64,000 nt of DNA from assembly GCA_945861535.1 (NCBI GenBank), contig CAMAUZ010000003.1:1-64000 (forward strand), given 5' to 3'. The notes beneath the pieces were generated by a model, which was given only the letters and a program-made list of their open reading frames with translations, had not been told where the DNA came from and did not search any database. Source of the DNA: Akkermansia muciniphila (GTDB lineage Bacteria > Verrucomicrobiota > Verrucomicrobiia > Limisphaerales > BJHT01). A program made the position numbers and the translations under genes. This document shows positions 42,059 through 49,440 of this stretch, piece by piece (position 1 is the stretch's first letter; every line of letters starts with the position of its first letter).

Positions 42059-42171
42059 CCCGACTGCCGTTTCCAAGATTACCGGTCACGGATTCCATGA
42101 AGAATCAGGTGTTCACCCATGCTGACCGCGCCGTTGCGTTCTGAAATCCGCCCGCGCAAACTCGCCTGACC

Positions 42172-42642
42172 ATGCGCTCGCCCGATCTTTGGTTTTTCGC
42201 CGGCTGTCTGCTTCTGGTTCTGGCGGGCTGCGCCACGGGCACGAAACTGGTCACCACCACCGGCAGGGTCGTGGGTGTGACCGCCACAACCGCCATCACC
42301 ACCGGCGGAAAGATCGCCAGTGCGACTGTCGCCGGCGGCGTGACTGTGGCGAAGACCGTCGTGACCACCACCGGTTCCATCGCCGGCTCCATTGCCAGGA
42401 CCGCTGTCGTCACCGTCGTGGACTGCGCGTCCGGGGTAACGCAGCAGATCCCTTGGACTGAGGGCATGAAGCTCTACGCCGCCACCAAAACCACCGAGGC
42501 CGACGCTGCTCTCAAGGCGATCGAAATCCTGCGTGGCACCCAGGTCATCTCCGCCCCCAATCCCGACAAGCTCGCGACGCACGCTCCGGAACCGCTCCTA
42601 CAGCCCGGCGACGTCATCAACGTCAGTCCGCTCGAACCATAG
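42172..42642 (+). CDS. Thr/Val/Gly-rich lipoprotein
   Basis: 156 residues. WFFAGCLLLVLAGCATG is a lipoprotein signal with the lipobox LAGC (Cys20). Residues about 25-85 alternate Thr, Val, Ala and Gly (TTTGRVVGVTATTAITTGGK, VAGGVTVAKTVVTTTGSIAG), which suggests beta-rich or glycine-zipper packing. The end LLQPGDVINVSPL resembles the phrase in which polysaccharide-export proteins start a domain, but nothing follows. The family is not identified. It lies between two copies of the lolD 5' region. Confidence 0.65.
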   Translation: MRSPDLWFFAGCLLLVLAGCATGTKLVTTTGRVVGVTATTAITTGGKIASATVAGGVTVAKTVVTTTGSIAGSIARTAVVTVVDCASGVTQQIPWTEGMKLYAATKTTEADAALKAIEILRGTQVISAPNPDKLATHAPEPLLQPGDVINVSPLEP

Positions 42643-42711
42643 GCCGCCCTGCGAATCCCCGCGCCCTTTCGCGGCACGCGGCGACGGCGGTGTGCTCATT
42701 GGTTCGGCATG

Positions 42712-42795
42712 GAGCTGCAGGAGCAGCGCGGACCTGGGTGGCGATAAGCTGCGCAGAGGATGGCGACGGGAGCGGAGATAAAAACGAAATTCCAA
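42712..42795 (-). pseudogene. Degenerate copy of the lolD 5' end and leader
   Basis: 84 nt align without gaps to 41724-41807, the first 13 codons and leader of the ATPase gene. The longest exact block is GGAGATAAAAACGAAATTCC. The start codon is changed (CAT on the plus strand replaced), so this copy cannot be translated as lolD. It leaves the lipoprotein gene flanked by a direct repeat. Confidence 0.7.
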
Positions 42796-42872
42796 GGCGC
42801 TCGCGACTTGGCGGCGGACTTCAGTTTCCTGCAACAATCGGCGCGGGTTGGCGCAGTCCCGCAGGGACGACC

Positions 42873-43033
42873 GAAAGAAGCCCAGCACTTCAGTGCAGGG
42901 TGTACGGTCGGGAAACCGAAAAGTCCCGGCAGGGACAAAGAGGCGGGACGGCGCACGGTTTCTTTCGTCCCTGACGGGACTTGGTTCGCTACCGCCGTAG
43001 ACCCCGCACTGAAGTGCTGGGCTATTTTCTTTC
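42873..43033. repeat. Inverted element with GAAAGAAGCCCAGCACTTCA ends
   Basis: GAAAGAAGCCCAGCACTTCAG at the left pairs with CTGAAGTGCTGGGCTATTTT then CTTTC at the right. The interior has GTCCCGGCAGGGAC and GTCCCTGACGGGAC stems. The remainder of 42796-43152 has no gene. Confidence 0.7.
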
Positions 43034-43152
43034 GCCCGCTGGGCTGGGGATGGGAGCCAGTGGGCGTGCAATAAACTGAGATGTGCCCGCGACCTGCCGA
43101 CGTGCTGCGGCTGGTCTCCGCGACACAGCCGCGCTCCGAACGGCCGCGCGCC

Positions 43153-44337
43153 TCAGGTGGGAATCTCAAACAAATGCACCGGCGAGGTGTTGCCGGGGTA
43201 TTCGCCGTCCTTGGTGAGCTGGCGGCCGTTGCCGTTGCTGGCTTTGTTCATCGCGGTGACGGCGAAGCGTCTGGCGTCGGGGTGCAGCGTGACGGAGTGG
43301 CAGTTGGCCAGCGCGGTGTGGGTGAAGAACGGTTCCTTCTCGCCAGGGCGCAGGAACATGACCTTGCCGTTGCCGGGCTGGCCGCTGGTGACGAGGATCA
43401 GGTAGCCGCCGGGATGCGCGGCGACATCGAGGACGAAGCCGTCCTTGGCCACGCCGAAGCGCCAGTCGGACTGCGGTTTGCCGGTCGCGACGTCGAAGCG
43501 CAGGAGCGCGGGCGCGCCTTCGAGGAAGCCGCCGCCGGCGGGCTCGCAGCCGCCGACGAGCAGGGATTTGCCGCCGTCAGTGAACGCCAATAGGCGCAGG
43601 CCGGCCACGTCTTGCAGGCGCGAGAGTTTGTGGAAAACGGAGGCATCGAATTCGCGCACGGGTTTTTTCGCGGCGAAATCCCAGAGCGTGACGCGGCCTT
43701 TCAGGTCGGCGAAGGCGATGAGTTTGCCCTCGGGCGCAAAGGTCACGGCGAACACGTCCTCGGGCGCGCGGTGTTCGGTGACGAGCTTGCCGGCGGTGGT
43801 CCAGATGCGGACGAACTGGTCGCGACCGCACGTCGCGAGGTGCTGTCCGTCGGGCGAGACGGCGAGGCGGCGAATCCAGCCGTCGTGCGCGGCGGCGTTT
43901 TCCCAGAGGGGCTTGGGCATGTCGCCTTCGTAGGGGGTGGCGAGGAGCTTGCCCCAGGTGTCGGCGACGTAGAGGACTTTTTCCTTGGGATGGAAGACGA
44001 GGTTTTGCACCCAGCCGTTGCAGCCGGTGAGGTGCGGCAGGGGCACCAGTTCGACGGGGGATTCTTCGGGCGGCGGCTTGGCCCCTTTGGCGGGTTTGGG
44101 AGCGGCTTTTTTCGGGGCATCGTCGAGGAGGTCGATGTCCGCTGCGGCTGCGGCTGCGGGCGCAGGCGCGGGCTTCCTTTTCTCGACGACGCTCCAGCGG
44201 CGCACGGTGCCCTCGAGCGCGCCGGCGGCGAGGAAATTGCCGCACGGACTGAAGCGCGCGATGGCGAGCTGGCGGTCGCAGGGGAACATTTTGAGTTCCT
44301 TGGGCGGGACGAAAGTGGCGGCGGATTGGTCGGGCAT
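43153..44337 (-). CDS. WD40-repeat protein
   Basis: 394 residues from the ATG at 44337. Beta-propeller blades are visible: LAIARFSPCGNFLAAGALEG, TVRRWSVVEK, GWIRRLAVSPDGQHLATCGR, DQFVRIWTTAGKLVTEH, VFAVTFAPEGKLIAFADLKG, RVTLWDF and HSVTLHPDARRFAVTAMN. An Ala/Pro/Lys-rich insert (about 65-100) separates blades. There is no signal peptide. It follows DUF1501 and DUF1553 genes on the same strand, a set often found together in PVC bacteria, where WD40 proteins may scaffold the complex. Confidence 0.85.
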   Translation of the reverse strand: MPDQSAATFVPPKELKMFPCDRQLAIARFSPCGNFLAAGALEGTVRRWSVVEKRKPAPAPAAAAAADIDLLDDAPKKAAPKPAKGAKPPPEESPVELVPLPHLTGCNGWVQNLVFHPKEKVLYVADTWGKLLATPYEGDMPKPLWENAAAHDGWIRRLAVSPDGQHLATCGRDQFVRIWTTAGKLVTEHRAPEDVFAVTFAPEGKLIAFADLKGRVTLWDFAAKKPVREFDASVFHKLSRLQDVAGLRLLAFTDGGKSLLVGGCEPAGGGFLEGAPALLRFDVATGKPQSDWRFGVAKDGFVLDVAAHPGGYLILVTSGQPGNGKVMFLRPGEKEPFFTHTALANCHSVTLHPDARRFAVTAMNKASNGNGRQLTKDGEYPGNTSPVHLFEIPT

Positions 44338-44399
44338 GGCGGGAGCGGGTTGGGGGTTAAAGGGCTGGGTGTAGGCGGGGCGGCTGCGGGCGACGAATC

Positions 44400-44469
44400 G
44401 TAGCCGCCGACGTGACGAGGCAGATCCGGCGCTGGACATGGCCCTCCGCCTCCTCGCGTCGGCGGCTAC
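44400..44469. repeat. Hairpin repeat, GTAGCCGCCGACGTGAGGAG family, copy d
   Basis: GTAGCCGCCGACGTGACGAG at the left, CTCCTCGCGTCGGCGGCTAC at the right. The paired changes (G-to-C at the left, A-to-G at the right) are not compensatory. It lies between the DUF1501 stop and the WD40 start. Confidence 0.75.
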
Positions 44470-44490
44470 GGGGTAAGTGAGTCCAAGTCG

Positions 44491-45771
44491 TCACGCGAGC
44501 GCCTCCTTGATCGGGGCCATGTCGTCGTGGGCGAGCGGCAGGGGCTGGCTGTTGTTGTTGTATTCCACTTTCTTGGAGTCGATGCCGAGGGCGTTGAACC
44601 AGGTGTGGAAGACCGCGCCGATGTCGTGACCGGCGTCTTTCACGAAGGTGCCCTTGTCGTTGGTCGCGCCGACGACCGCGCCGGCTTTCAGGCCGCAGCC
44701 GGCCATCGCAATGCTCCAGGCCTCGGGCCAGTGGTCGCGGCCAACGTGGCCGTTGATGCGCGGGGTGCGGCCGAATTCGCTCATCGCGATGACGAGCGTT
44801 TGCTCGAGCAGGCCGCTAACGGCGAGGTCCTCGACGATGGCGGCGAAGGCGCGGTCGAACTTCGGCACGAGCGAGGCGTGGGCGTTGAAGTTGTCGCCGT
44901 GGGTGTCCCAGCCGTAGCTGTTGACCTTCACGAAGCGCACGCCGGCCTCGAGCATGTTGCGCGCGATGAGCATGTGCTGGCCGATCTCGGTGCGGCCGTA
45001 GCGGTCGAGTTCTTTCGCGGCCATTTTGCTCGTGTCGAAAATCTCGGCGCGTTTCATCAACTCGCGCGCGGTGTCGAAGACGTAGCTGCTGGCTTCGGTG
45101 AACGCTGGGCGGCGCTGTGCGGCGTAGCGTTGGTTCAGCATTTCGCGCAGTTCGTTGCGCTCGTCGTCCTCGTCGGCGGTGAGCGCGGCGGGGCGGAGCA
45201 AATCCTCGGGCGGCTTGCCGTCACCGAACGCGAGCGAGCCGTATTTCGGGCCGAGAAAACCGGCGTCCTCGGTCTTGAACCCGCCGCTGCCGGGCTTCAC
45301 CCAGACGTAGGGCGGAAGTTTCGAGGCGGTCGGTCCCATGAGCTTGGCGATGGCGGAGCCAAAGTAGGGATAGGCGACGCCGCGGTTCTTCGGATCACCG
45401 CGCTGGATGCGGGCGACGCCGGAGGAGTGCGCGTTGTCCTTGGTGCAGAGATTGCGAACGATGCAGAGGCGATGGGCCTGCTTGGCGGATTGCGGCATCA
45501 GCTCGGAAAAGTGCGTGCCGGGCACGGTGGTCTTGATGGTGCGGAACGGACCGCCGAACTCGGTGTTCGGCTTCGGATCCCAGCTCTCGAGCTGGCTCAT
45601 GCCGCCGTCGAGCCAGACGAAGAGGACCTGCTTCTCCTTTTTGCGCAGGGCCTCGGCGGCCTGCGGTGAGACGAGTCCGCCGAGCGCGCCGAACGCGAGC
45701 GCGCCGGCGGACGCACCGAGGAACTGGCGGCGCGAAGTGGTGTGTTCCCAGGGTTTGCAGAGGGGGTTCAT
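44491..45771 (-). CDS. DUF1501 exported protein (Tat signal)
   Basis: 426 residues. SRRQFLGASAGALAFGALGG is a twin-arginine signal. VLFVWLDGGMSQLESWDPKP, FSELMPQSAKQAHRLCIVRN, NAHSSG, YGWDTHGDNFNAHASLVPKF and MSEFGRTPRINGHVGRDHW are the hallmarks of DUF1501, a sulfatase/alkaline-phosphatase-fold family of unknown reaction. It lies behind the DUF1549/DUF1553 gene, its usual partner in PVC bacteria. It is likely active in the periplasm on polysaccharide-derived material. Confidence 0.92.
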   Translation of the reverse strand: MNPLCKPWEHTTSRRQFLGASAGALAFGALGGLVSPQAAEALRKKEKQVLFVWLDGGMSQLESWDPKPNTEFGGPFRTIKTTVPGTHFSELMPQSAKQAHRLCIVRNLCTKDNAHSSGVARIQRGDPKNRGVAYPYFGSAIAKLMGPTASKLPPYVWVKPGSGGFKTEDAGFLGPKYGSLAFGDGKPPEDLLRPAALTADEDDERNELREMLNQRYAAQRRPAFTEASSYVFDTARELMKRAEIFDTSKMAAKELDRYGRTEIGQHMLIARNMLEAGVRFVKVNSYGWDTHGDNFNAHASLVPKFDRAFAAIVEDLAVSGLLEQTLVIAMSEFGRTPRINGHVGRDHWPEAWSIAMAGCGLKAGAVVGATNDKGTFVKDAGHDIGAVFHTWFNALGIDSKKVEYNNNSQPLPLAHDDMAPIKEALA

Positions 45772-45830
45772 GGGGTGGAATCAGTCGCGGAAGGACGCGG
45801 AGGATGCAAGGAGAGGACAACGAAGTCCGT

Positions 45831-45966
45831 GTAGCGCAGACTTCCAAGTCTGCTGTGTCGCGGGTTTCCAAACCCGCGCGGCGTTCGCAGTCGGACGCGC
45901 CTCAAAACTCGCACGCGCCGCCGATTTGGAAATCGGCGAGACAGCAGGTTTGGAAACCTGCGCTAC
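45831..45966. repeat. Array of short palindromes with GTAGCGCAGACTTCCAAGTC type ends
   Basis: Four palindromes (GCAGACTTCCAAGTCTGC, GCGGGTTTCCAAACCCGC, GCCGATTTGGAAATCGGC, GCAGGTTTGGAAACCTGC) occur in a row, opened by GTAGCGCAG and closed by CTGCGCTAC. It is non-coding here, unlike the copy at 29856-30010. Confidence 0.8.
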
Positions 45967-46017
45967 GAAAGGGGGGCGGCGGCCAGCGTAGCGAAATCGG
46001 GTGATGATCACCGGTGG

Positions 46018-46233
46018 TTCAGCCCCAACGGGGCGCTTCCATACCAGCCTGGGGCAACGCCCCAGGTCACGCCGCGAGTTGACCTCAAAGCCCTGAAGGG
46101 GCGGCCCATTCCGAGCGACGCGCGAGTCGTGAAACGCCCCTTCAGGGCTTTGGTTTCTTTCGGGTGGCCCAACCCAGGGCGGCGCTTCGCTCTGCCCTGG
46201 GCTGGTATGGAGCCGCCCCGTTGGGGCTAAACC
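46018..46233. repeat. Inverted element with AGCCCCAACGGGGCG ends
   Basis: TTCAGCCCCAACGGGGCGCT and CATACCAGCCTGGGGC at the left are mirrored by GCCCTGGGCTGGTATGGA and GCCCCGTTGGGGCTAAA at the right, with inner arms CCCTGAAGGGGCG and CGCCCCTTCAGGG. A single GAAGCCGGGTGCTAATGAG end follows at 46245-46263. No gene is seen between 45772 and 46290. Confidence 0.7.
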
Positions 46234-46290
46234 AACAACCGCTTGAAGCCGGGTGCTAATGAGGGGGGAAAGCAGGTTCACGCGTCGGCC

Positions 46291-47970
46291 TCAGTGATTC
46301 GTAAAAAACTCCATCGACGACAACATCGCCCAGGCGAAGTGCCCGAGCGCCTTCTCGCGGTCGGCGGTGTGTTTGGCCAGATACTTTTCGAGCGCGGAGG
46401 TCTCCTCCGGTGCGGGCGGGCGGGCGAGGATGCTGTGGAAGAGTTCGTCCGCGATTGGCGCGGGTTCCTTCAGCGCGGCAATGCGGGCGAGTAGATTGCC
46501 GGGACGCGGCTTGTGGGACCAGAGGACGAGGTCGTTGTTTCGCAGGAAGAGCGCGGCGCGTAGGGTCGGGTTGACGCTGAGTTCCGGCTCCTTGGCGGCG
46601 TTGGCGAAGGCGTTGAGGAAAGCTTTCTCGAAATCTTTCTGCGTGTGCTTTTTGCCTTCGATGCCTTCCCAGCCTTTGCCGGCGACGACGCGCTCGTGCT
46701 CGCCGATGGCGGCGAGGAAGGCGCGGGCGAGCTGCTCGGCGGAGAGCGGGCGTTCCTTGGCGACGGTGAAAAGTTCCTCGGGCGGACTTTTCGCGTCGGC
46801 GGGGAGCAGGCTGGTGCGCTGGTAGGTCTGCGTGAGCGCGAGTTCGCGGATGAGCCAGCGGAGGTCGAATTTGTGCGCGGTGATTTCCTTCGCAAGCAGG
46901 TCGAGAAGCTCTGGATGCGACGCAGGATTGTCGCTGTGCTGGAGATCAAGCGGTTCGACGAGACCGCGGCCCATGAGCTGCCACCAGACGCGGTTGGCGA
47001 TATTGCGGGCGAGGAGCGGATTTTCCGGCGAGGCGATTTCCTGCGCGAGCGCCTTGAGCGGACTGAACTTCGGCACGCCGGCCGCACGCGTTTTTTTGTC
47101 CGGCGGCACGGCCCAAAGCTCGTCTTTCGCCGGGTCGGGCAGCGGCACTTCGACCCCGAGCGGCACGCGCGGGCCGGTCGCGCCTTTCGCGCTGCTGAGG
47201 ACGGAGATGAACTCGTATTTGTTGGTCAGCAACCCTTCCTGCAACCACGCCGTCTTGTAGTCGCCCGCGGCGGCCTGGAGCTTCGTGTTCTGGAACGCGA
47301 CGAAGAGGCCGTTGAAATCCACCTGCTTGTAATCTTTCACCGTGAGGTGCTTGTGGCACTGGCAGCATTGCAGGTCCACGCCCATGAAGAGGCGGCCCGC
47401 GTCGCGCGTGACGCCGGGATAGTCGGTGTCCTGCTGGCCGACTTTTTCGAGGCGGCGCGTGATGAAGTAGCCGGCTCCGCGGAGTTTCTCGTTCTTGAAA
47501 TCCGGCCCGAGAATCTCGCGCGCCATCTGGTCCCAGGGCTTGTTCGCGCGAAAGGAATCGGTGAGATAACGCCGCCACTCGACATTGTCGCCGTTGCGTT
47601 CCATGAGCTGAATGTGAAAGGCCTCGGCCATCTGCTCGGCGAAGCGCGGCGCGGCGATGAGCTGGTCGATGAGCCGGGTGCGTTTGTCCGGCGATTTGTC
47701 GGCGCGAAATTTCCGGGTCTCGTCGGCGCTGGGAATGGAGCCGCTGAAATCGAGCGAGACGCGTCGGAGGAATTCAGCATCGTCCGCGGGCGGGGCAAGC
47801 GGTTGTTTGGCGGCAACGGCCTTGGCGGAGATGAGGTGGTCGATGCGGGCGGCGAGCGATTCTTCAGCGGCGGCTCCGGTGCCAGCGCAGAACCCGAACG
47901 CCACGAGCAGAAAAAGAAACCCGCTGAACGAGCGGGCGCGCGGGTGACGGATGGGAGCCGGGATGTGCAT
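46291..47970 (-). CDS. DUF1549/DUF1553 exported protein
   Basis: 559 residues from the ATG at 47970 (signal FSGFLFLLVAFGFCAGTGAA); the frame is open upstream into repeats. The DUF1549 part has DDAEFLRRVSLDFSGSIPSA and the motif GVDLQCCQCHKHL, a possible metal or haem site. The DUF1553 part has NPLLARNIANRVWWQLMGRG, HPELLDLLAKEITAHKFDLR and LALTQTYQRTSLLP. It is the first gene of the DUF1553-DUF1501-WD40 set, probably for uptake or breakdown of complex substrates. Confidence 0.9.
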   Translation of the reverse strand: MHIPAPIRHPRARSFSGFLFLLVAFGFCAGTGAAAEESLAARIDHLISAKAVAAKQPLAPPADDAEFLRRVSLDFSGSIPSADETRKFRADKSPDKRTRLIDQLIAAPRFAEQMAEAFHIQLMERNGDNVEWRRYLTDSFRANKPWDQMAREILGPDFKNEKLRGAGYFITRRLEKVGQQDTDYPGVTRDAGRLFMGVDLQCCQCHKHLTVKDYKQVDFNGLFVAFQNTKLQAAAGDYKTAWLQEGLLTNKYEFISVLSSAKGATGPRVPLGVEVPLPDPAKDELWAVPPDKKTRAAGVPKFSPLKALAQEIASPENPLLARNIANRVWWQLMGRGLVEPLDLQHSDNPASHPELLDLLAKEITAHKFDLRWLIRELALTQTYQRTSLLPADAKSPPEELFTVAKERPLSAEQLARAFLAAIGEHERVVAGKGWEGIEGKKHTQKDFEKAFLNAFANAAKEPELSVNPTLRAALFLRNNDLVLWSHKPRPGNLLARIAALKEPAPIADELFHSILARPPAPEETSALEKYLAKHTADREKALGHFAWAMLSSMEFFTNH

Positions 47971-48042
47971 GACGCGTAGGCGGACGGCTGGTGCGGTGGA
48001 TGTATTGAAGCACAAGCGGGGGCGCGAGTTCCCGTCGCTCGG

Positions 48043-48080
48043 AGGGAGCGCGGCTGGGCGCGGAGCACCAACCGCAGCGC
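48043..48080. repeat. GGAGCGCGGCTG/CAACCGCAGC stem unit
   Basis: AGGGAGCGCGGCTGGGCG is followed by CGGAGCACCAACCGCAGCGC, as in the interior of the element at 6303-6628. An inverted copy is at 43105-43143. The gap 47971-48242 holds nothing else. Confidence 0.5.
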
Positions 48081-48242
48081 GCTGGCAAGCCGGCGCACGG
48101 AGCCGGCGGGACACGCCAGTCGTGGCGTCCGCAGCGTTGCGCAGCGTTGCGCTTCGCTTTGTCACCGCCACCAGCGCACCCGCGCACGCTCCGCAAACGC
48201 GCAGTTGCCGCCACGCGACTCGTTGACCAAGCTGTCCCCGTC

Positions 48243-48632
48243 ATGCCCGACGCGCCACGCATCCTTTACTGCCACTGCCAATACGCCCAGGTCGTCCCAC
48301 CCGAGGTGAAGGCCGCGGTGCTGAAAAAACTGTGCGACTCGGGCGTGGCTTTCGACGCCGTGGCCGATCTGTGCGAACTGAGCGCCCGTCAGGATCCCTC
48401 GCTCAAACGCCTCGCCGACGGCAATCCGGTGAAGATCGCCGCCTGTTTTCCCCGCGCCGTGAAGTGGCTCTTCCACACCGCCAAAGCCGACCTCCCGCTC
48501 GACACCGCCGAGGTGCTGAACATGAGGGTGCAAACCGCCGAGGAAGTCTGCGCCGCGCTCTTCAACGGTGAGGTGAAGCCGAACTTGCCGCAGGGCAAAG
48601 TCACGGCGACCGATGCACCGAAAGCAACGTGA
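48243..48632 (+). CDS. Cysteine-containing protein, possible Fe-S partner
   Basis: 129 residues, not assigned to a named family. RILYCHCQYAQVVPPEVKAA gives C10-x-C12; further cysteines are C31, C44 (VADLCELSARQDP) and C68 (KIAACFPRAVKWLF). This layout occurs in proteins found beside the 4Fe-4S ferredoxin type seen at 53840-54700 in PVC genomes and could hold a cluster. Its job may be electron transfer with that ferredoxin and the radical SAM enzyme. The function is an inference from context. Confidence 0.55.
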   Translation: MPDAPRILYCHCQYAQVVPPEVKAAVLKKLCDSGVAFDAVADLCELSARQDPSLKRLADGNPVKIAACFPRAVKWLFHTAKADLPLDTAEVLNMRVQTAEEVCAALFNGEVKPNLPQGKVTATDAPKAT

Positions 48633-48694
48633 GTCATGAAAAGGAAACTTGTCGCCCGCGTCGTCGCCAGTAGCTTCAGCCAGCCGTCAAACCT

Positions 48695-48862
48695 ATGAAC
48701 CTTTACGCCACCGGCAGCCAACCGATTGATATCAAACAAGAGGTGCGTGACCTCAACGCGGCCGCGCGAAAACTGCTGCGCAACAAGGCCGCCGCCCGAA
48801 AGTTCATCCTCTCGCTGGGCTTCAACTCCAAGGACGGCAAACTCAAGCCGAAATACCGCTGA
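48695..48862 (+). CDS. Small protein, candidate antitoxin
   Basis: 55 residues, highly basic: IDIKQEVRDLNAAARKLLRN then KAAARKFILSLGFNSKDGKL and KPKYR. The tail (FxxxxGxxxxDGKLxxxYR) resembles small genes found just upstream of the type of protein encoded next. It ends TGATG, overlapping the next start by 1 nt, which indicates coupled translation. It is proposed as the antitoxin of a two-gene module. No DNA-binding motif is evident. Confidence 0.55.
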   Translation: MNLYATGSQPIDIKQEVRDLNAAARKLLRNKAAARKFILSLGFNSKDGKLKPKYR

Positions 48863-49434
48863 TGGTGTCGCGCGCCTTCGTCCTTGGTTTTCACGGTTGT
48901 GATTTGGCCTTGGCTCGTCGGGTCGTGGCGGGAGAGGCGCAGCTTCGCCCCAGCTCGAATCTCTACGACTGGCTGGGGAGCGGCCTCTACTTCTGGGAGG
49001 ACAGTCCCGCCCGGGGATTGCGCTGGGCACAGGCGGAAGCGGCGCGCGACACCGGCAAGATTCGACAACCGGCGGTGCTCGGTGCGGTCATCCACTTGGG
49101 CAACTGCCTAAACCTCATTGATACCGAACACCTCGACCTCGTTGCCGGCGCCCACCGCACCTACTTGGACATGGCGGCGGGGACCGGCAACACCCCCGCC
49201 CGCAACAGTGGCCCCGGCCTGCGCGCCCGCTACCTCGACCAAGCGGTCTTCGAGACCCTCCACCGGCTGCGCCAAGCCGAGGGCAAGCCCGCCTTCGACA
49301 CCGTGCGCGCCTTCTTCGCCGAGGGCACGCCGCTTTACGCCGACGCGGGCGTGCGGGCCTTGGATCACATCCAACTTTGTGTCCGCGACGCACGCTGCAT
49401 CCTCGGCTACTTCCTCCCGCGCCAGCCGTTTTGA
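48862..49434 (+). CDS. Candidate ADP-ribosyltransferase-fold toxin
   Basis: 190 residues. VLGFHGCDLALARRVVAGEA followed by LRPSSNLYDWLGSGLYFWED is a conserved pattern of an unnamed family. H11 (FHG), Y43 and E46 (LYFWE) could form the His-Tyr-Glu core of the ART fold, similar in order to DUF3990-like proteins (FHGTS...GFY). The C-terminal half (VFETLHRLRQAEGKPAFDTV, HIQLCVRDARCILGYFLP) is helical. With the small upstream gene it forms a compact pair set among conserved genes. Neither toxicity nor enzyme activity is shown by sequence alone. Confidence 0.5.
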   Translation: MVSRAFVLGFHGCDLALARRVVAGEAQLRPSSNLYDWLGSGLYFWEDSPARGLRWAQAEAARDTGKIRQPAVLGAVIHLGNCLNLIDTEHLDLVAGAHRTYLDMAAGTGNTPARNSGPGLRARYLDQAVFETLHRLRQAEGKPAFDTVRAFFAEGTPLYADAGVRALDHIQLCVRDARCILGYFLPRQPF

Positions 49435-49440
49435 ACCGCC

